Of a DNA stretch of 64,000 nt, positions 48,307 through 56,426 are shown piece after piece. The DNA comes from Sanguibacter keddieii DSM 10542 (GTDB taxonomy: Bacteria > Actinomycetota > Actinomycetes > Actinomycetales > Cellulomonadaceae): the NCBI RefSeq assembly GCF_000024925.1, contig NC_013521.1:3720001-3784000 (forward strand). Reading direction: 5' to 3'. The notes under the pieces were generated by a model. That model had not been told where the DNA came from. It saw only the letters and a program-made list of their open reading frames with translations, and made no database searches. Numbering within the stretch: position 1 is the first letter of the stretch; each line of letters opens with the position of its first letter. The position numbers were made by a program, and so were the translations under genes.

Positions 48307-49014
48307 GTGAGCGACGCACCCGGCGTCGCCCAGGACGAGAGGAGCGGGTTCGCCCGTCCCGATGACCACACTCCCCACCTCCTCGGTCACGGACCCGTCA
48401 CCGTGACGGCCCGCCACCAGCCCGAGGCGCACGCCCGCCTCGAGGCCCTCTACGACGAGCACGCGCGGTCCGTGCTGCGCTACGCGCGTCGGCGCCTGCC
48501 CCGCGAGGACGCCGAGGACGTCGTGTGCGACGTGTTCCTCGTCGCCTGGCGACGGCTCGACGACATCCCGGAGCTCGAGCTCGCGTGGCTGCTCGGCGTC
48601 GCCCGGCGGACCGTCGCGAACCGGCTGCGGTCCGAGCGCCGCTCCGGCGACCTCCTCTCACGGGTCCGGCTGCACGCCCGCCGGTCCGTCCCCGACCACG
48701 CACCGTCCGTCGACACGGGCGACCAGATCAGCCGGGCGTTCCAGCAGCTCTCGACGACCGACCAGGACGTGCTGCGCCTCGTCGTCACCGAGGGGCTGAC
48801 CTCCGCAGAGCTGGGCGTCGCCCTCGGCTGCTCGACCAACACCGCCTCGACGCGCGCACGGCGCGCACGCGAACGCCTCGCGGCCCTCCTCGGGCCCGAC
48901 GCCGACGAGGTCGCCGAGGACGACGACCGGCCAGGCACAGCCGACCCGGCAGGCCCGCGGACGACGCGCGACCGCACCCACGACGAGAGGATCCCCCATG
49001 GACAGCAGGCCTGA
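48307..49014 (+). CDS. ECF-type RNA polymerase sigma factor
   Basis: The 235-residue protein has sigma region 2 (about 44-110; LYDEHARSVLRYARRRLP, EDVVCDVFLVAWRR, TVANRLRSERR) and region 4 (about 140-195; STTDQDVLRLVVTEGLTSAE, then STNTASTRARRARERL as the recognition helices). Regions 1 and 3 are missing, as in ECF factors. The GTG 48307 start is tentative; the conserved part begins only at about residue 40. The C-terminal 40 residues are Asp/Arg-rich and overlap the next gene by 17 bases, which suggests co-expression with a membrane partner. Confidence 0.9.
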   Translation: MSDAPGVAQDERSGFARPDDHTPHLLGHGPVTVTARHQPEAHARLEALYDEHARSVLRYARRRLPREDAEDVVCDVFLVAWRRLDDIPELELAWLLGVARRTVANRLRSERRSGDLLSRVRLHARRSVPDHAPSVDTGDQISRAFQQLSTTDQDVLRLVVTEGLTSAELGVALGCSTNTASTRARRARERLAALLGPDADEVAEDDDRPGTADPAGPRTTRDRTHDERIPHGQQA

Positions 49015-50257
49015 CCCCCGTCTCGACCCGGCGACCCCCGTCGCCGACGACTCCGACCTGGACGCCGTGAAGCGCCGGCTCCTCACCAGCATCGGCACGT
49101 CCGCCCCGAACGGCGCACGCCGGCAGCGCCGCGCCCTGGCCGGCGGAGGCGCCCTGCTCGGGATCGGGGCGCTCGGCGTCGCCCTCGCCGTCGGGCTGCC
49201 GGGCAGCAGCGACCCTGCCCCGCTGGCCGACGACGGCGTGGTCCGCCCGACCGGCGACGCCTCCCCCACCTCGCCCGAGAGCCCGGCACCGAGCGGCGGC
49301 GAGGCCGAGATCGTCTCGACCACCCTGCTGCTCGAGCAGAGCCTCGTCGCCCTGGCCGCGCAGGACGAGCTGAACGTGGTCATGACGACCCGGGACCAGA
49401 CGATCACCGAGGGAGAGGTCGTCAGAGAGTCGTACCAGCGCACCGTGACCTCACCCAGCGGCTCGCCGCACGTCATCACGGTGCTGCCCGAGAGGCGCGT
49501 GCCCTCTGCTCTCGACGACTACGCACCGGAGGAGGTGTACGCGTTCTCGGAGGAGCAGAACGTCGCGCTCATGCGCGAGGTCGTCGCCGGCTATGCGGGG
49601 AACGGCCTCCAGGACGAGCCTGTCGACCTGGACGGGTGGGTCGCGTCCTTCGGGACGCTGCACGAACCAGACGGGATGTGGGGCAGCTACTCGGTCGACC
49701 GCGACCTCGGGATCTGGGCCGCGAGCTACTCGGCAGAGCCGGCAGAGTCGCTGACCGGCACCGGCGAGGTCGACGAGGACGGCAACGTGGAGTGGGGACC
49801 GCTCACCAACGTCCTGACCGCACGCATCGACGGTGTGCGGGCGCTGGCGGCCGAGATCGTGTCCGGGGAGGGCACCAGCTGGGTGCTGGTCGAGGGCAGC
49901 CAGCGGTCCGAGACGATCGACGGCCACGCCGCCACCTGCTTCGCCTACGAGGACGCTGACGCGGCGGGCCCCGACACCCGGGAGCCGATCGTGTTCCTCG
50001 GCGACTCCCAGGAGATCTGCGTGGACGACGAGTCAAAGCTCCCCCTGCGCAGCAGCACCGTGACACGCATGCACCCCTACGCGGGCATCTCGCCCCAGCT
50101 CGCCGACGTCGACGGAGGCACCACCTACTCGACCACCTTCGAGTGGTTCCCCGTCACCGCCGACGACTCGTGGCTGTTCCAGGTGGACACGGAAGGCCTG
50201 GAGGAGGTGACGATCAACGACTTCTACACGACGTCGCAGTACTTCGCGACGTACTGA
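48998..50257 (+). CDS. Single-pass membrane protein, probable partner of the ECF sigma factor
   Basis: The 419-residue protein has a short cytoplasmic head (1-45) with DSDLDAVKRRLLTSI, one membrane helix (about 46-68), a Pro/Ser linker and a large exposed domain of about 330 residues rich in Asp and Glu with two Cys. Position and 17-base overlap with the sigma gene suggest an anti-sigma or sensor role. The head lacks the zinc-binding HxxxCxxC of ZAS anti-sigma factors, so this would be a different type. The exposed domain is not recognised. ATG 48998 lies inside the sigma gene with GAGAGGA upstream. Confidence 0.82.
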   Translation: MDSRPDPRLDPATPVADDSDLDAVKRRLLTSIGTSAPNGARRQRRALAGGGALLGIGALGVALAVGLPGSSDPAPLADDGVVRPTGDASPTSPESPAPSGGEAEIVSTTLLLEQSLVALAAQDELNVVMTTRDQTITEGEVVRESYQRTVTSPSGSPHVITVLPERRVPSALDDYAPEEVYAFSEEQNVALMREVVAGYAGNGLQDEPVDLDGWVASFGTLHEPDGMWGSYSVDRDLGIWAASYSAEPAESLTGTGEVDEDGNVEWGPLTNVLTARIDGVRALAAEIVSGEGTSWVLVEGSQRSETIDGHAATCFAYEDADAAGPDTREPIVFLGDSQEICVDDESKLPLRSSTVTRMHPYAGISPQLADVDGGTTYSTTFEWFPVTADDSWLFQVDTEGLEEVTINDFYTTSQYFATY

Positions 50258-50261
50258 CACG

Positions 50262-50298
50262 GCTGGCACAGCCCTGCTGGCACAGCCCTGCTGGCACG
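50262..50298 (+). repeat. Short tandem repeat, 14-base unit
   Basis: GCTGGCACAGCCCT occurs twice in direct succession (50262-50275 and 50276-50289) and is followed by GCTGGCAC, about 2.6 copies in all. It starts right after the stop of the sigma-partner gene and runs into the terminator stem. Confidence 0.7.
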
Positions 50299-50349
50299 AC
50301 AGAGCCCACCGGCCCTCGAGGTATCTCCCTCGGGCCCGGTGGGCTCTGT
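50299..50349. terminator. Hairpin between the sigma-partner gene and msrB
   Basis: ACAGAGCCCACCGG (50299-50312) is exactly complementary to CCGGTGGGCTCTGT (50336-50349), with a G/C-rich partly paired loop. It stands between convergent genes and is followed by CTGTCTT on the plus strand, a weak T-rich tail. Confidence 0.75.
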
Positions 50350-50374
50350 CTGTCTTACGTCTGTCGCGCTGCGC

Positions 50375-50782
50375 TCAGGCGGTCTTGCCGTCCTCGAAGG
50401 TCAGCGAGATCGAGTTCATGCAGAACCGCTCGCCCGTGGGGGTCTGCGGCGCGTCGTCGAACACGTGCCCCAGGTGCGAGCCGCAGCGGGCGCAGCGCAC
50501 CTCGGTGCGGACCATCCCGAGGGTGCGGTCCTCGATGAGCTCGACGGCGTCGGAGTCCTGCGGCGCGAAGAAGCTCGGCCACCCGCAGTGGGCGTCGAAC
50601 TTGGTGTCTGAGCGGAACAGCTCGGCGCTGCACGCACGACAGCGGAACACACCCTCGCGGTTCTCGTGCAGCAGCTCACCGGTCCCGGGGCGCTCGGTGC
50701 CGGCCTGGCGCAGCACCTGGTACTCCTCGGGGCTCAGCTCGTCACGCCACTGCTCGTCGGTCTTGGTCACTTCATAGGACAT
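50375..50782 (-). CDS. msrB: Peptide methionine-(R)-S-oxide reductase
   Basis: The 135-residue enzyme reduces methionine-R-sulfoxide in proteins in the cytoplasm. Catalytic Cys121 is in the GERFCMNS motif. Two CxxC pairs (Cys48/51 and Cys97/100) form the structural zinc site, and HCGWPSF and GHVFDD are the other family motifs. Length is normal. Its gene converges on the sigma-partner gene and is about 100 bp downstream of the tetR gene on the same strand, with no clear operon link. Confidence 0.96.
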   Translation of the reverse strand: MSYEVTKTDEQWRDELSPEEYQVLRQAGTERPGTGELLHENREGVFRCRACSAELFRSDTKFDAHCGWPSFFAPQDSDAVELIEDRTLGMVRTEVRCARCGSHLGHVFDDAPQTPTGERFCMNSISLTFEDGKTA

Positions 50783-50881
50783 GGGTCCACCTCCGCACGG
50801 ATCAACTGCTCACCAGCCTGCGGCATTCCCGCGGGCGCCGCGACCTGGTCCGGGAACCGGGCCAAGACTCGTGGGTCAGAG

Positions 50882-51484
50882 TCAGGTGCGACGGAGACCG
50901 TCGAGCAGGAGGTCGGCTGCGGCGTGGAGTGCCGCGGGCGGCACTCCGTCGAGCAGCTGTGTGGAGACCCCCAGCACGAAGGAGTGCACGAGGACCGCTG
51001 ACACCTCCACGTCGATGTCGGCGCGGACGCTGCCACCGTCGCGACCTCGACGCAGGCACGCCTCGACACCAGCCCGGTCCTGCGCTCGTCGAGCCGCGAC
51101 GGCGCGGCGCGCGGCGACGTCGTCGTCTCCGCCTGCTCCGACGGTCGCCGAGAGCGTGACGAGGCACCCGCCCGGGTGCGCCGGGTCGGACTGCATCTCG
51201 ACCGTCCCGTGGAGCATCTGGCCGAGGGCGTCGAGCGGGTCGAGGGTCGGGTCGCCGACGAGGTCGCTGACCCGCCCCGGTCCGGCGACGTAGTGCTGGA
51301 CCGCGCGTTCGAACAGCCCCTCCTTCGACCCGAAGGCGCCGTAGAGGCTCGCGGCGGACAGACCCGTCGCCGCCCGCAGCTGGGCGATCGAGGACGCCTC
51401 GTACCCGTGGCGCCAGAACACCTGCATCGCAGCGTCGAGCACGTCGTGCTCGTCGAAGGTCCTCGGTCGTCCCTGCCGTGCCAT
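50882..51484 (-). CDS. TetR family transcriptional regulator
   Basis: The 200-residue protein has the TetR helix-turn-helix (about 10-60; AMQVFWRHGYEASSIAQLR, then LSAASLYGAFGSKEGLFERAV) and a helical ligand domain. ATG 51484 starts MARQGRPRTFD, a standard TetR head; the frame continues upstream through the promoter without real sequence. It is divergent from an MFS exporter gene with a palindrome between them, the classic layout of a TetR repressor and its exporter target. Confidence 0.92.
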   Translation of the reverse strand: MARQGRPRTFDEHDVLDAAMQVFWRHGYEASSIAQLRAATGLSAASLYGAFGSKEGLFERAVQHYVAGPGRVSDLVGDPTLDPLDALGQMLHGTVEMQSDPAHPGGCLVTLSATVGAGGDDDVAARRAVAARRAQDRAGVEACLRRGRDGGSVRADIDVEVSAVLVHSFVLGVSTQLLDGVPPAALHAAADLLLDGLRRT

Positions 51485-51494
51485 CTCAGTCCTC

Positions 51495-51524
51495 TCGGAT
51501 CGCTGCGCGTTCTTTCGGATCGCT
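51495..51524 (-). repeat. Direct repeat in the tetR leader
   Basis: TCGGATCGCT occurs at 51495-51504 and again at 51515-51524, exactly 20 bases apart (two helical turns), just upstream of the tetR start. It may be a second binding site or part of the tetR promoter region. Confidence 0.45.
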
Positions 51525-51533
51525 CGTTCCAGT

Positions 51534-51579
51534 TTGACACACCAGAGTCGTCTCCTCACTATGGGAACGTTCATTCCAT
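51534..51579 (+). promoter_or_regulatory. Promoter and operator of the TetR-controlled MFS gene
   Basis: A consensus -35 TTGACA (51534-51539) is followed after 17 bases by CACTAT (51557-51562). An imperfect palindrome overlaps the end of the -10: ATGGGAA, CG, TTCATTCCAT (51561-51579), centred on the exact palindrome GAACGTTC (51565-51572). A repressor bound there would block the start site. The MFS gene starts at 51598. Confidence 0.65.
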
Positions 51580-51597
51580 AAATCGAGAAGAGTCGAC

Positions 51598-52797
51598 GTG
51601 ACCGCCCCTGCACCTGAGCCCGCAACCTACCGACAGCCGGAGGTCGAGCACCGCCTCCCGGTCCTCGCCCTCGCCCTGATGGCCCTCAGCGGGTTCATCA
51701 TCATTGTGACCGAGACCCTCCCGGCAGGCCTCCTCCCCCAGCTCGCAGAAGACTTCGAGGTCAGCGACGGCACCGCCGGCCAGCTCATCACCACGTACGC
51801 GCTCGGCACAGTGGTCGCCGCGATCCCGACGATCGCGATGACGCGCGGAGCGCCCCGCAAGCCTCTGCTCGTCGTGGGGATGCTCGGCTTCCTCGTGTCC
51901 AACACGCTCACAGCCCTCGCCCCGACGCTCGCGCTCGCCCTCGCCGTGCGCTTCGTCGCCGGGGCGTTCTCCGGCCTGGTCTGGGGCATGCTCGCCGGCT
52001 ACGCACGCCGCGTCGCCGCCCCCGAGCACGCGGGCCGCGCCGTCGCGATCGCGATGGCGGGCACCCCGGTCGCCCTCTCGGTCGGGACACCGCTCGGCGC
52101 GTGGCTCGGCTCTGCCGTCGGCTGGCGGTGGTCCTTCGCCGCCGTGTCGGCGCTCACCGTGGTCGTCGTCCTGCTGGTGCTCGCGCACGTCCCGGACGCC
52201 CCGGGACAGCGGGCAGGGTCTCGGCTCCCGCTCGGCCGTGTGCTCGTGATCCCCGGTGTGGCCGTGGTCCTCGGCGTGGTGTTCACCTGGATGCTCGCGC
52301 ACAACCTGCTCTACTCGTACATCGCCCCGTACCTCGAGGGAGCGGGCGTCGGGCTCCGCCCCGACCTCGTCCTGCTCGTCTTCGGCGTCTCCGCGCTCGT
52401 CGGCATCGGGGTCACGGGGAGCCTCGTCGACCGGGCGCTCCGTGGGCTCGCCCTCGCGAGCACCGCGACCTTCGTCGTCGCCGGTGCGCTGCTGCTCGCC
52501 CTCCCCGGCTCGCCGCTGGCGACGGTCGTCGCCGTCGTCCTGTGGGGTGTCGCGTTCGGCGGGTCCGCGACCCAGCTGCAGACCGCCGTGGGGGACGCAG
52601 CCGGTGAGAGCGTCGACGTGGCCAACGCGATGCTCACGACCGCCTTCAACCTGGCGATCTTCGGTGGCGGAGCGCTCGGTGCGCTCCTCGTCGACGGCAG
52701 GGGACCCGCGGCGCTGCCCGTCGCGATGGTCGGGTTGTCCGCGGTCGCCCTGCTCGTCGTCGCCCTCGGCAGGACGCACGCCTTCCCGCGACGCTAG
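51598..52797 (+). CDS. MFS exporter, DHA1/AraJ-like
   Basis: The 399-residue protein has about twelve membrane helices. Helix 1 reads IIIVTETLPAGLLPQLAEDF, a form typical of AraJ/YdhP-like efflux proteins of the DHA1 group. GTPLGAWLGSAVGWRWSF fits motif C in helix 5. It should export small molecules such as sugars' derivatives or drugs. GTG 51598 follows GAGAAGAG. It is probably repressed by the divergent TetR protein. The convergent helicase gene is separated by a strong terminator. Confidence 0.92.
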   Translation: MTAPAPEPATYRQPEVEHRLPVLALALMALSGFIIIVTETLPAGLLPQLAEDFEVSDGTAGQLITTYALGTVVAAIPTIAMTRGAPRKPLLVVGMLGFLVSNTLTALAPTLALALAVRFVAGAFSGLVWGMLAGYARRVAAPEHAGRAVAIAMAGTPVALSVGTPLGAWLGSAVGWRWSFAAVSALTVVVVLLVLAHVPDAPGQRAGSRLPLGRVLVIPGVAVVLGVVFTWMLAHNLLYSYIAPYLEGAGVGLRPDLVLLVFGVSALVGIGVTGSLVDRALRGLALASTATFVVAGALLLALPGSPLATVVAVVLWGVAFGGSATQLQTAVGDAAGESVDVANAMLTTAFNLAIFGGGALGALLVDGRGPAALPVAMVGLSAVALLVVALGRTHAFPRR

Positions 52798-52817
52798 AGC
52801 ACCCTGCCCCCAGACAG

Positions 52818-52855
52818 GCACGAGGCCCGTCGGTCGTGACCGACGGGCCTCGTGC
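52818..52855. terminator. 18-bp hairpin between convergent MFS and helicase genes
   Basis: GCACGAGGCCCGTCGGTC and GACCGACGGGCCTCGTGC are exact complements with only two bases between, so a few central bases must open to form the loop. It can serve both converging genes. Confidence 0.85.
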
Positions 52856-52910
52856 TGCGCAGCCTCAGGCCGCGTCGTGCTGTGGTGGGACGCGTCCGCT
52901 CGCGCTGGGC

Positions 52911-54560
52911 TCAGCCCTGCGCGCGACGGCGTCCGCGGGAAGCGCCGGAGCGGCCGCCACCGGTCGACGCGCCGCTGCCGGCTGCCGCCTGCTGGCCACC
53001 ACCGGAGGAGCGACGCCCGGACCCGCTGCCGCCACCGGCGGAGGGGGTGCTCGTGGAGTAGGTGGTCACGCCACGGCTCGAGCCGCCGCGTCCGCCGCCT
53101 GCCGACGCACCGCCGCGGGAGGACCCGCCGCGCGCGCCGCCACGGGCCTCGCCCGAGCCGCCGGCCGAGGAGCCGCCGCGACCGGAGCGGCCACGGCCTC
53201 CGCCGCCACCACCCTGGCGCTGCTGCGGCTGCTCCTGCACGGGAGCCGGGGTCACGTAGTCGGCGACCTCGCCGATCAGGTCGGTCACGAGCGCGTCGCC
53301 CGGGACGACCTTGCGGGGCTGGGCGTTGATCTTCGCCTGGCGGGTGAGGTCGCGGACGTCCCCACGCTGCTCGGGGAGCATGATCGTCACGACGTCGCCG
53401 CCGGAGCCCGCACGGGCGGTACGGCCCGAGCGGTGCGTGTACGCCTTGTGCTCGGCGGGCGGGTCCACGTGCACCACGAGGCTGACCTCGTCGACGTGGA
53501 TGCCGCGGGCCGCGATGTCCGTCGCGACGAGCACCTTGACGGCGCCGCTCGAGAACGCCTCGAGGTTGCGCTCGCGCGCACCCTGGCCGAGGTTGCCGTG
53601 CAGGTCGACGGCGGGGATGCCGTCGGCCGTGAGCTGCTTGGCCAGCTTCTTGGCCTGGTGCTTGGTGCGCGTGAAGAGGACGCGCTTGTCCACACCGGAG
53701 GCGAGCTCACGGATGACGTCGCGCTTCGCGGCGGCGTCGGCCACCTCGAAGATGTGGTGGCTCATGGTCGAGACGTGCGAGTCCGCGCTGTCGACCGAGT
53801 GGCTCGTCGGGGCGTCCATGTAGCGCTTGACCAGCTGGTCCACACCGTTGTCGAGCGTCGCCGAGAACAGCAGGCGCTGCCCCTTGGAGGGGGTGCGGTC
53901 CATGATGCGCTTGACGCCGGGGAGGAACCCGAGGTCGGCCATGTGGTCGGCCTCGTCGAGGACGGTGATCTCGACGTCGTCGAGGGACAGCAGGCCCTGG
54001 CCGAGGAGGTCCTCGAGGCGGCCCGGGCAGGCGATGACGATGTCGACGCCCCCCTGGAGCGCGGTGACCTGACGGCTCTGCGCGACGCCACCGAAGATGG
54101 TGGTCGTCTTGAGGCCGAGGAGCTTGGCGAGCGGCTCCATGGTCGCGTTGATCTGGTTGGCGAGCTCACGCGTCGGGCACATTACGAGGCCGCGCGGGCG
54201 GGCCGGCCGACGACGTCCGCCGTCGGCCGCGAGGCGCGTGACGGTCGGGAGCGAGAACGCGAGGGTCTTGCCGGAGCCGGTGCGGCCGCGGCCGAGGACG
54301 TCGCGGCCCTCGAGGGTGTCGCCGAGCGTCGCCGACTGGATCGGGAACGGGGCGGCGATGCCGTTGTCGGCGAGGTAGCTGATGATCGGGGCCGGCAGCG
54401 CGAAGTCGTCGAACGACGTCGCGAGCGGGGCCGCCGGGGCCGCGGCCACGGGGGCTGCTGCGGCGGGAGTGCTGCTGGCCGGTGCGCCGGCAGGCCGCTG
54501 GCCTGAACGGTTCCGGGTACGGGAGGATGCGGGCGCGCCGGAGCGCTGGGAGTTCGTCAA
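52911..54560 (-). CDS. DEAD-box RNA helicase with Gly/Arg/Ser-rich tail (RhlE-like)
   Basis: The 549-residue protein has the Q-motif (FPIQSATL), Walker A GRGRTGSGKT (90-99), PTRELANQI, GGVAQSRQ, CPGRL, the DEAD box in VLDEADHMAD, SAT in LLFSATL, and HRSGRTAR in the second RecA domain. The last about 110 residues are rich in Gly, Arg and Ser, a typical RNA-binding tail. It should unwind short RNA duplexes in mRNA decay or ribosome assembly. TTG 54560 (TNSQRSGAP) is the likely start, since related proteins begin this way. The open frame runs on to 54947 but would overlap the divergent gene. Confidence 0.92.
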   Translation of the reverse strand: MTNSQRSGAPASSRTRNRSGQRPAGAPASSTPAAAAPVAAAPAAPLATSFDDFALPAPIISYLADNGIAAPFPIQSATLGDTLEGRDVLGRGRTGSGKTLAFSLPTVTRLAADGGRRRPARPRGLVMCPTRELANQINATMEPLAKLLGLKTTTIFGGVAQSRQVTALQGGVDIVIACPGRLEDLLGQGLLSLDDVEITVLDEADHMADLGFLPGVKRIMDRTPSKGQRLLFSATLDNGVDQLVKRYMDAPTSHSVDSADSHVSTMSHHIFEVADAAAKRDVIRELASGVDKRVLFTRTKHQAKKLAKQLTADGIPAVDLHGNLGQGARERNLEAFSSGAVKVLVATDIAARGIHVDEVSLVVHVDPPAEHKAYTHRSGRTARAGSGGDVVTIMLPEQRGDVRDLTRQAKINAQPRKVVPGDALVTDLIGEVADYVTPAPVQEQPQQRQGGGGGGRGRSGRGGSSAGGSGEARGGARGGSSRGGASAGGGRGGSSRGVTTYSTSTPSAGGGSGSGRRSSGGGQQAAAGSGASTGGGRSGASRGRRRAQG

Positions 54561-54731
54561 GGGTTGCCTTATCTCTTGGCGCCGTCGGGCTGTTCCCTCG
54601 ACGCTCGGTGCGCGTGATGTCGCGCTGCCTCCTCCCAGTCTCTCACGAGAGGGGCGTGGACTGTCTGGAGATCGTGTGATGTGACGAGCGACTCGCCTGG
54701 TCGGCCGGTACCCGTGTGGTCCAATGCTCGG

Positions 54732-55463
54732 GTGTCGATCCTCTCCGAGATCTGGTCCCGAGCGACCGAGCAGCTGCCCGCCCCCGACCAGAGCGTCGTG
54801 TGGGTCACCGCCGCCGTCGCCCTCGCGATCGTCTGCTTCCGCCCCACCTGGCGGCTGTCGCGGCACGTCGTGACCATCGCCCACGAGGGCGCGCACGCCG
54901 TGGCCGCGCTCGTCACCGGGCGCCGCCTCAGTGGCATCCGGCTGCACTCCGACACCTCGGGCCTCACCCTGTCATATGGCAAGCCACGTGGCTTCGGCAT
55001 GATCCTCACGGCCCTCGCCGGCTACGTCGGGCCGGGTCTCGTCGGGCTCGGGGCGGCGTTCATGCTGCGCCAGGGCTACGGGGTCGGGCTGCTGTGGCTG
55101 CTGATCCTCGTGCTCGCCCTCATGCTGCTGCAGATCCGCAACTGGTTCGGGCTGCTGTCGATCCTGGTGAGCGCCGTCGTGCTCGTGGGTGTCTCCTGGT
55201 ACGCCAGCACCGAGTGGCAGCTGGCCGTCGCCTACCTGGTCACCTGGTTCCTGCTCATCGGGGCACCGCGACCGGTGCTCGAGCTCCAGGCCCAGCGCCG
55301 ACGCGGCAAGGCACGGACCTCCGACGCCGACATGCTCGCCGGACTCACGCCCTTCCCCGGTCTGTTCTGGGTCGGGGTGTTCCTCGTGGTGACCGTCGGC
55401 GCGCTGGTGCTCGGGTCCTGGTGGATCGGCCTCTGGTCCATCGAGACGCTGCCGCGGCTCTGA
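54732..55463 (+). CDS. M50-like membrane metallopeptidase
   Basis: The 243-residue integral membrane protein has the zinc motif HEGAH at residues 51-55 within a membrane helix (VVTIAHEGAHAVAALVTG), as in site-2 protease relatives, and then four or five more helices. Such 'M50 family' proteins of actinobacteria may cleave membrane substrates, but no substrate is known. GTG 54732 (SILSEIWSRATE) is preferred to ATG 54681, because the first 17 codons of the longer frame look non-coding. The start lies just behind a CCAATGC that could be a -10 of a leaderless transcript. It is divergent from the helicase. Confidence 0.85.
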   Translation: MSILSEIWSRATEQLPAPDQSVVWVTAAVALAIVCFRPTWRLSRHVVTIAHEGAHAVAALVTGRRLSGIRLHSDTSGLTLSYGKPRGFGMILTALAGYVGPGLVGLGAAFMLRQGYGVGLLWLLILVLALMLLQIRNWFGLLSILVSAVVLVGVSWYASTEWQLAVAYLVTWFLLIGAPRPVLELQAQRRRGKARTSDADMLAGLTPFPGLFWVGVFLVVTVGALVLGSWWIGLWSIETLPRL

Positions 55464-55516
55464 GGGCGGCGGTCCCGCCGACGATGCTCACGACCGAGCC
55501 GGGGCGGGCATGAAGA

Positions 55517-55560
55517 TGCCCCGGTCACCGTCCCAGGGGGGTGGTGAGGCGACCGGGGCA
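55517..55560. terminator. Hairpin between convergent M50-like and HesB-like genes
   Basis: TGCCCCGGTC (55517-55526) and GACCGGGGCA (55551-55560) are exact complements, with further partial pairing (ACC with GGT) inside. It lies 53 bases after the M50-like stop. Confidence 0.55.
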
Positions 55561-55608
55561 CCTAGCGCCGTGCGGGCGGACCCGCCCGGCGCAGCTCAGG
55601 ATGTCAGG

Positions 55609-55893
55609 TCACGCCTGCTGCGGCGTGAGGCTGAAAGCAGTCGACGCGCCGTTGGGCTCGGCGTCGAGGCTGAGGTCGGAGAGGACCGTCGAGGTCACCT
55701 TCTCCACGAACACGTGCGTCGAGCCGAGGTCGATGACCTCGTCCTCGGTCTTGGCCTCGGTCACGAGGGCCAGGTCGAAGTCACCGGGCGTCCCCTCGGC
55801 AGCGGCGATCCGCAGCCCGCCGTCAGCGGGCAGCTCGGCCTGCGTGGCGAGGTCGACGACGGCCTGTCGGGCATTGTCAGTCAGAGTCAGCAT
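55609..55893 (-). CDS. Cysteine-free HesB/IscA-like protein
   Basis: The 94-residue protein has the size and strand order of the HesB/IscA fold (MLTLTDNARQAVVDLATQ, GGLRIAAAE, HVFVEKVTSTVLSD, ending in AFSLTPQQA). It has no cysteine at all, whereas A-type iron-sulfur carriers need three. It is therefore unlikely to carry a cluster; similar Cys-less forms occur in actinobacteria and their role is unknown. ATG 55893 has AGGAGA upstream on the minus strand. No iron-sulfur genes are adjacent. Confidence 0.85.
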   Translation of the reverse strand: MLTLTDNARQAVVDLATQAELPADGGLRIAAAEGTPGDFDLALVTEAKTEDEVIDLGSTHVFVEKVTSTVLSDLSLDAEPNGASTAFSLTPQQA

Positions 55894-56251
55894 GCTGGTC
55901 TCCTGGGTGTTGCCGGGCACTCCCGGACCGTCGAGACGCATGGGTGTCGCGTCGTTCGACGACCCGTCGTGGAGTCATTCGGACCACTCCACCGAATCAA
56001 GTCCCCGGGGGCCACGCAACCCAGGAGGACGCCACGGTCTGCCATGACGGCGGTGTGGACGCGCTCTCAGCCCCGGCATCGTGGGGCTGACGAGCAGTTG
56101 TGAAACTTCTGCGCCGAGACCACCCCTCAGGACCCGGTTCGCACCCAGACCACCCGACCGCGTAACCTGTCGCTGGCGCGTCGCAACGGTCGACGTCGGC
56201 CAGCGCTGCCCGCACGAGCACGCAGGACGACCCGACAGCCAGGCACGCCAG
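55894..56251. other. Intergenic region upstream of tRNA-Lys
   Basis: The 358-bp gap holds the leader of the minus-strand HesB-like gene and the promoter area of the tRNA. A possible tRNA promoter is TAACCT (56165-56170) as -10 with TTCGCA (56140-56145) as a poor -35 (19-base gap). No protein-like frame was found. Confidence 0.35.
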
Positions 56252-56327
56252 GGGCCTCTAGCTCAGTTGGCAGAGCATCGGACTTTTAATCCGCGGGTCG
56301 TGGGTTCGAGCCCCACGGGGCCCACCA
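56252..56327 (+). tRNA. tRNA-Lys (anticodon TTT)
   Basis: The cloverleaf is complete. Acceptor GGGCCTC pairs with GGGGCCC (one G-T pair), D-arm GCTC/GAGC is present, and the anticodon loop CTTTTAA has TTT at 56285-56287. The T-arm is GTGGG/CCCAC with TTCGAGC. The discriminator is A, and CCA is encoded at 56325-56327. It decodes AAA and AAG lysine codons. It stands alone, with no adjacent tRNA or integrase, so there is no sign of use as an attachment site in this window. Confidence 0.97.
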
Positions 56328-56426
56328 CGCACCACCCGCCAGGATCGTTGCGATACCAACGACTTCCACCGGCTCAGCGAGGCGCGAGGACCGCCACTGG
56401 GCACAGATGTGGCGCAACCTCAGGTC

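Noticed and set aside
52836-54506. Plus-strand frame of 556 codons opposite the DEAD-box helicase
   Set aside because: Ala/Thr/Gly-rich antisense of the helicase tail and core; it begins in the terminator hairpin.
54561-54947. N-terminal extension of the helicase to an upstream ATG
   Set aside because: The extra 129 residues are low-complexity, cross the divergent M50-like gene, and are not part of the family.
56252-56327. tRNA-Lys as an attachment site for an integrated element
   Set aside because: No integrase, no second copy of the tRNA 3' end and no mobile genes are visible in the following 8 kb.
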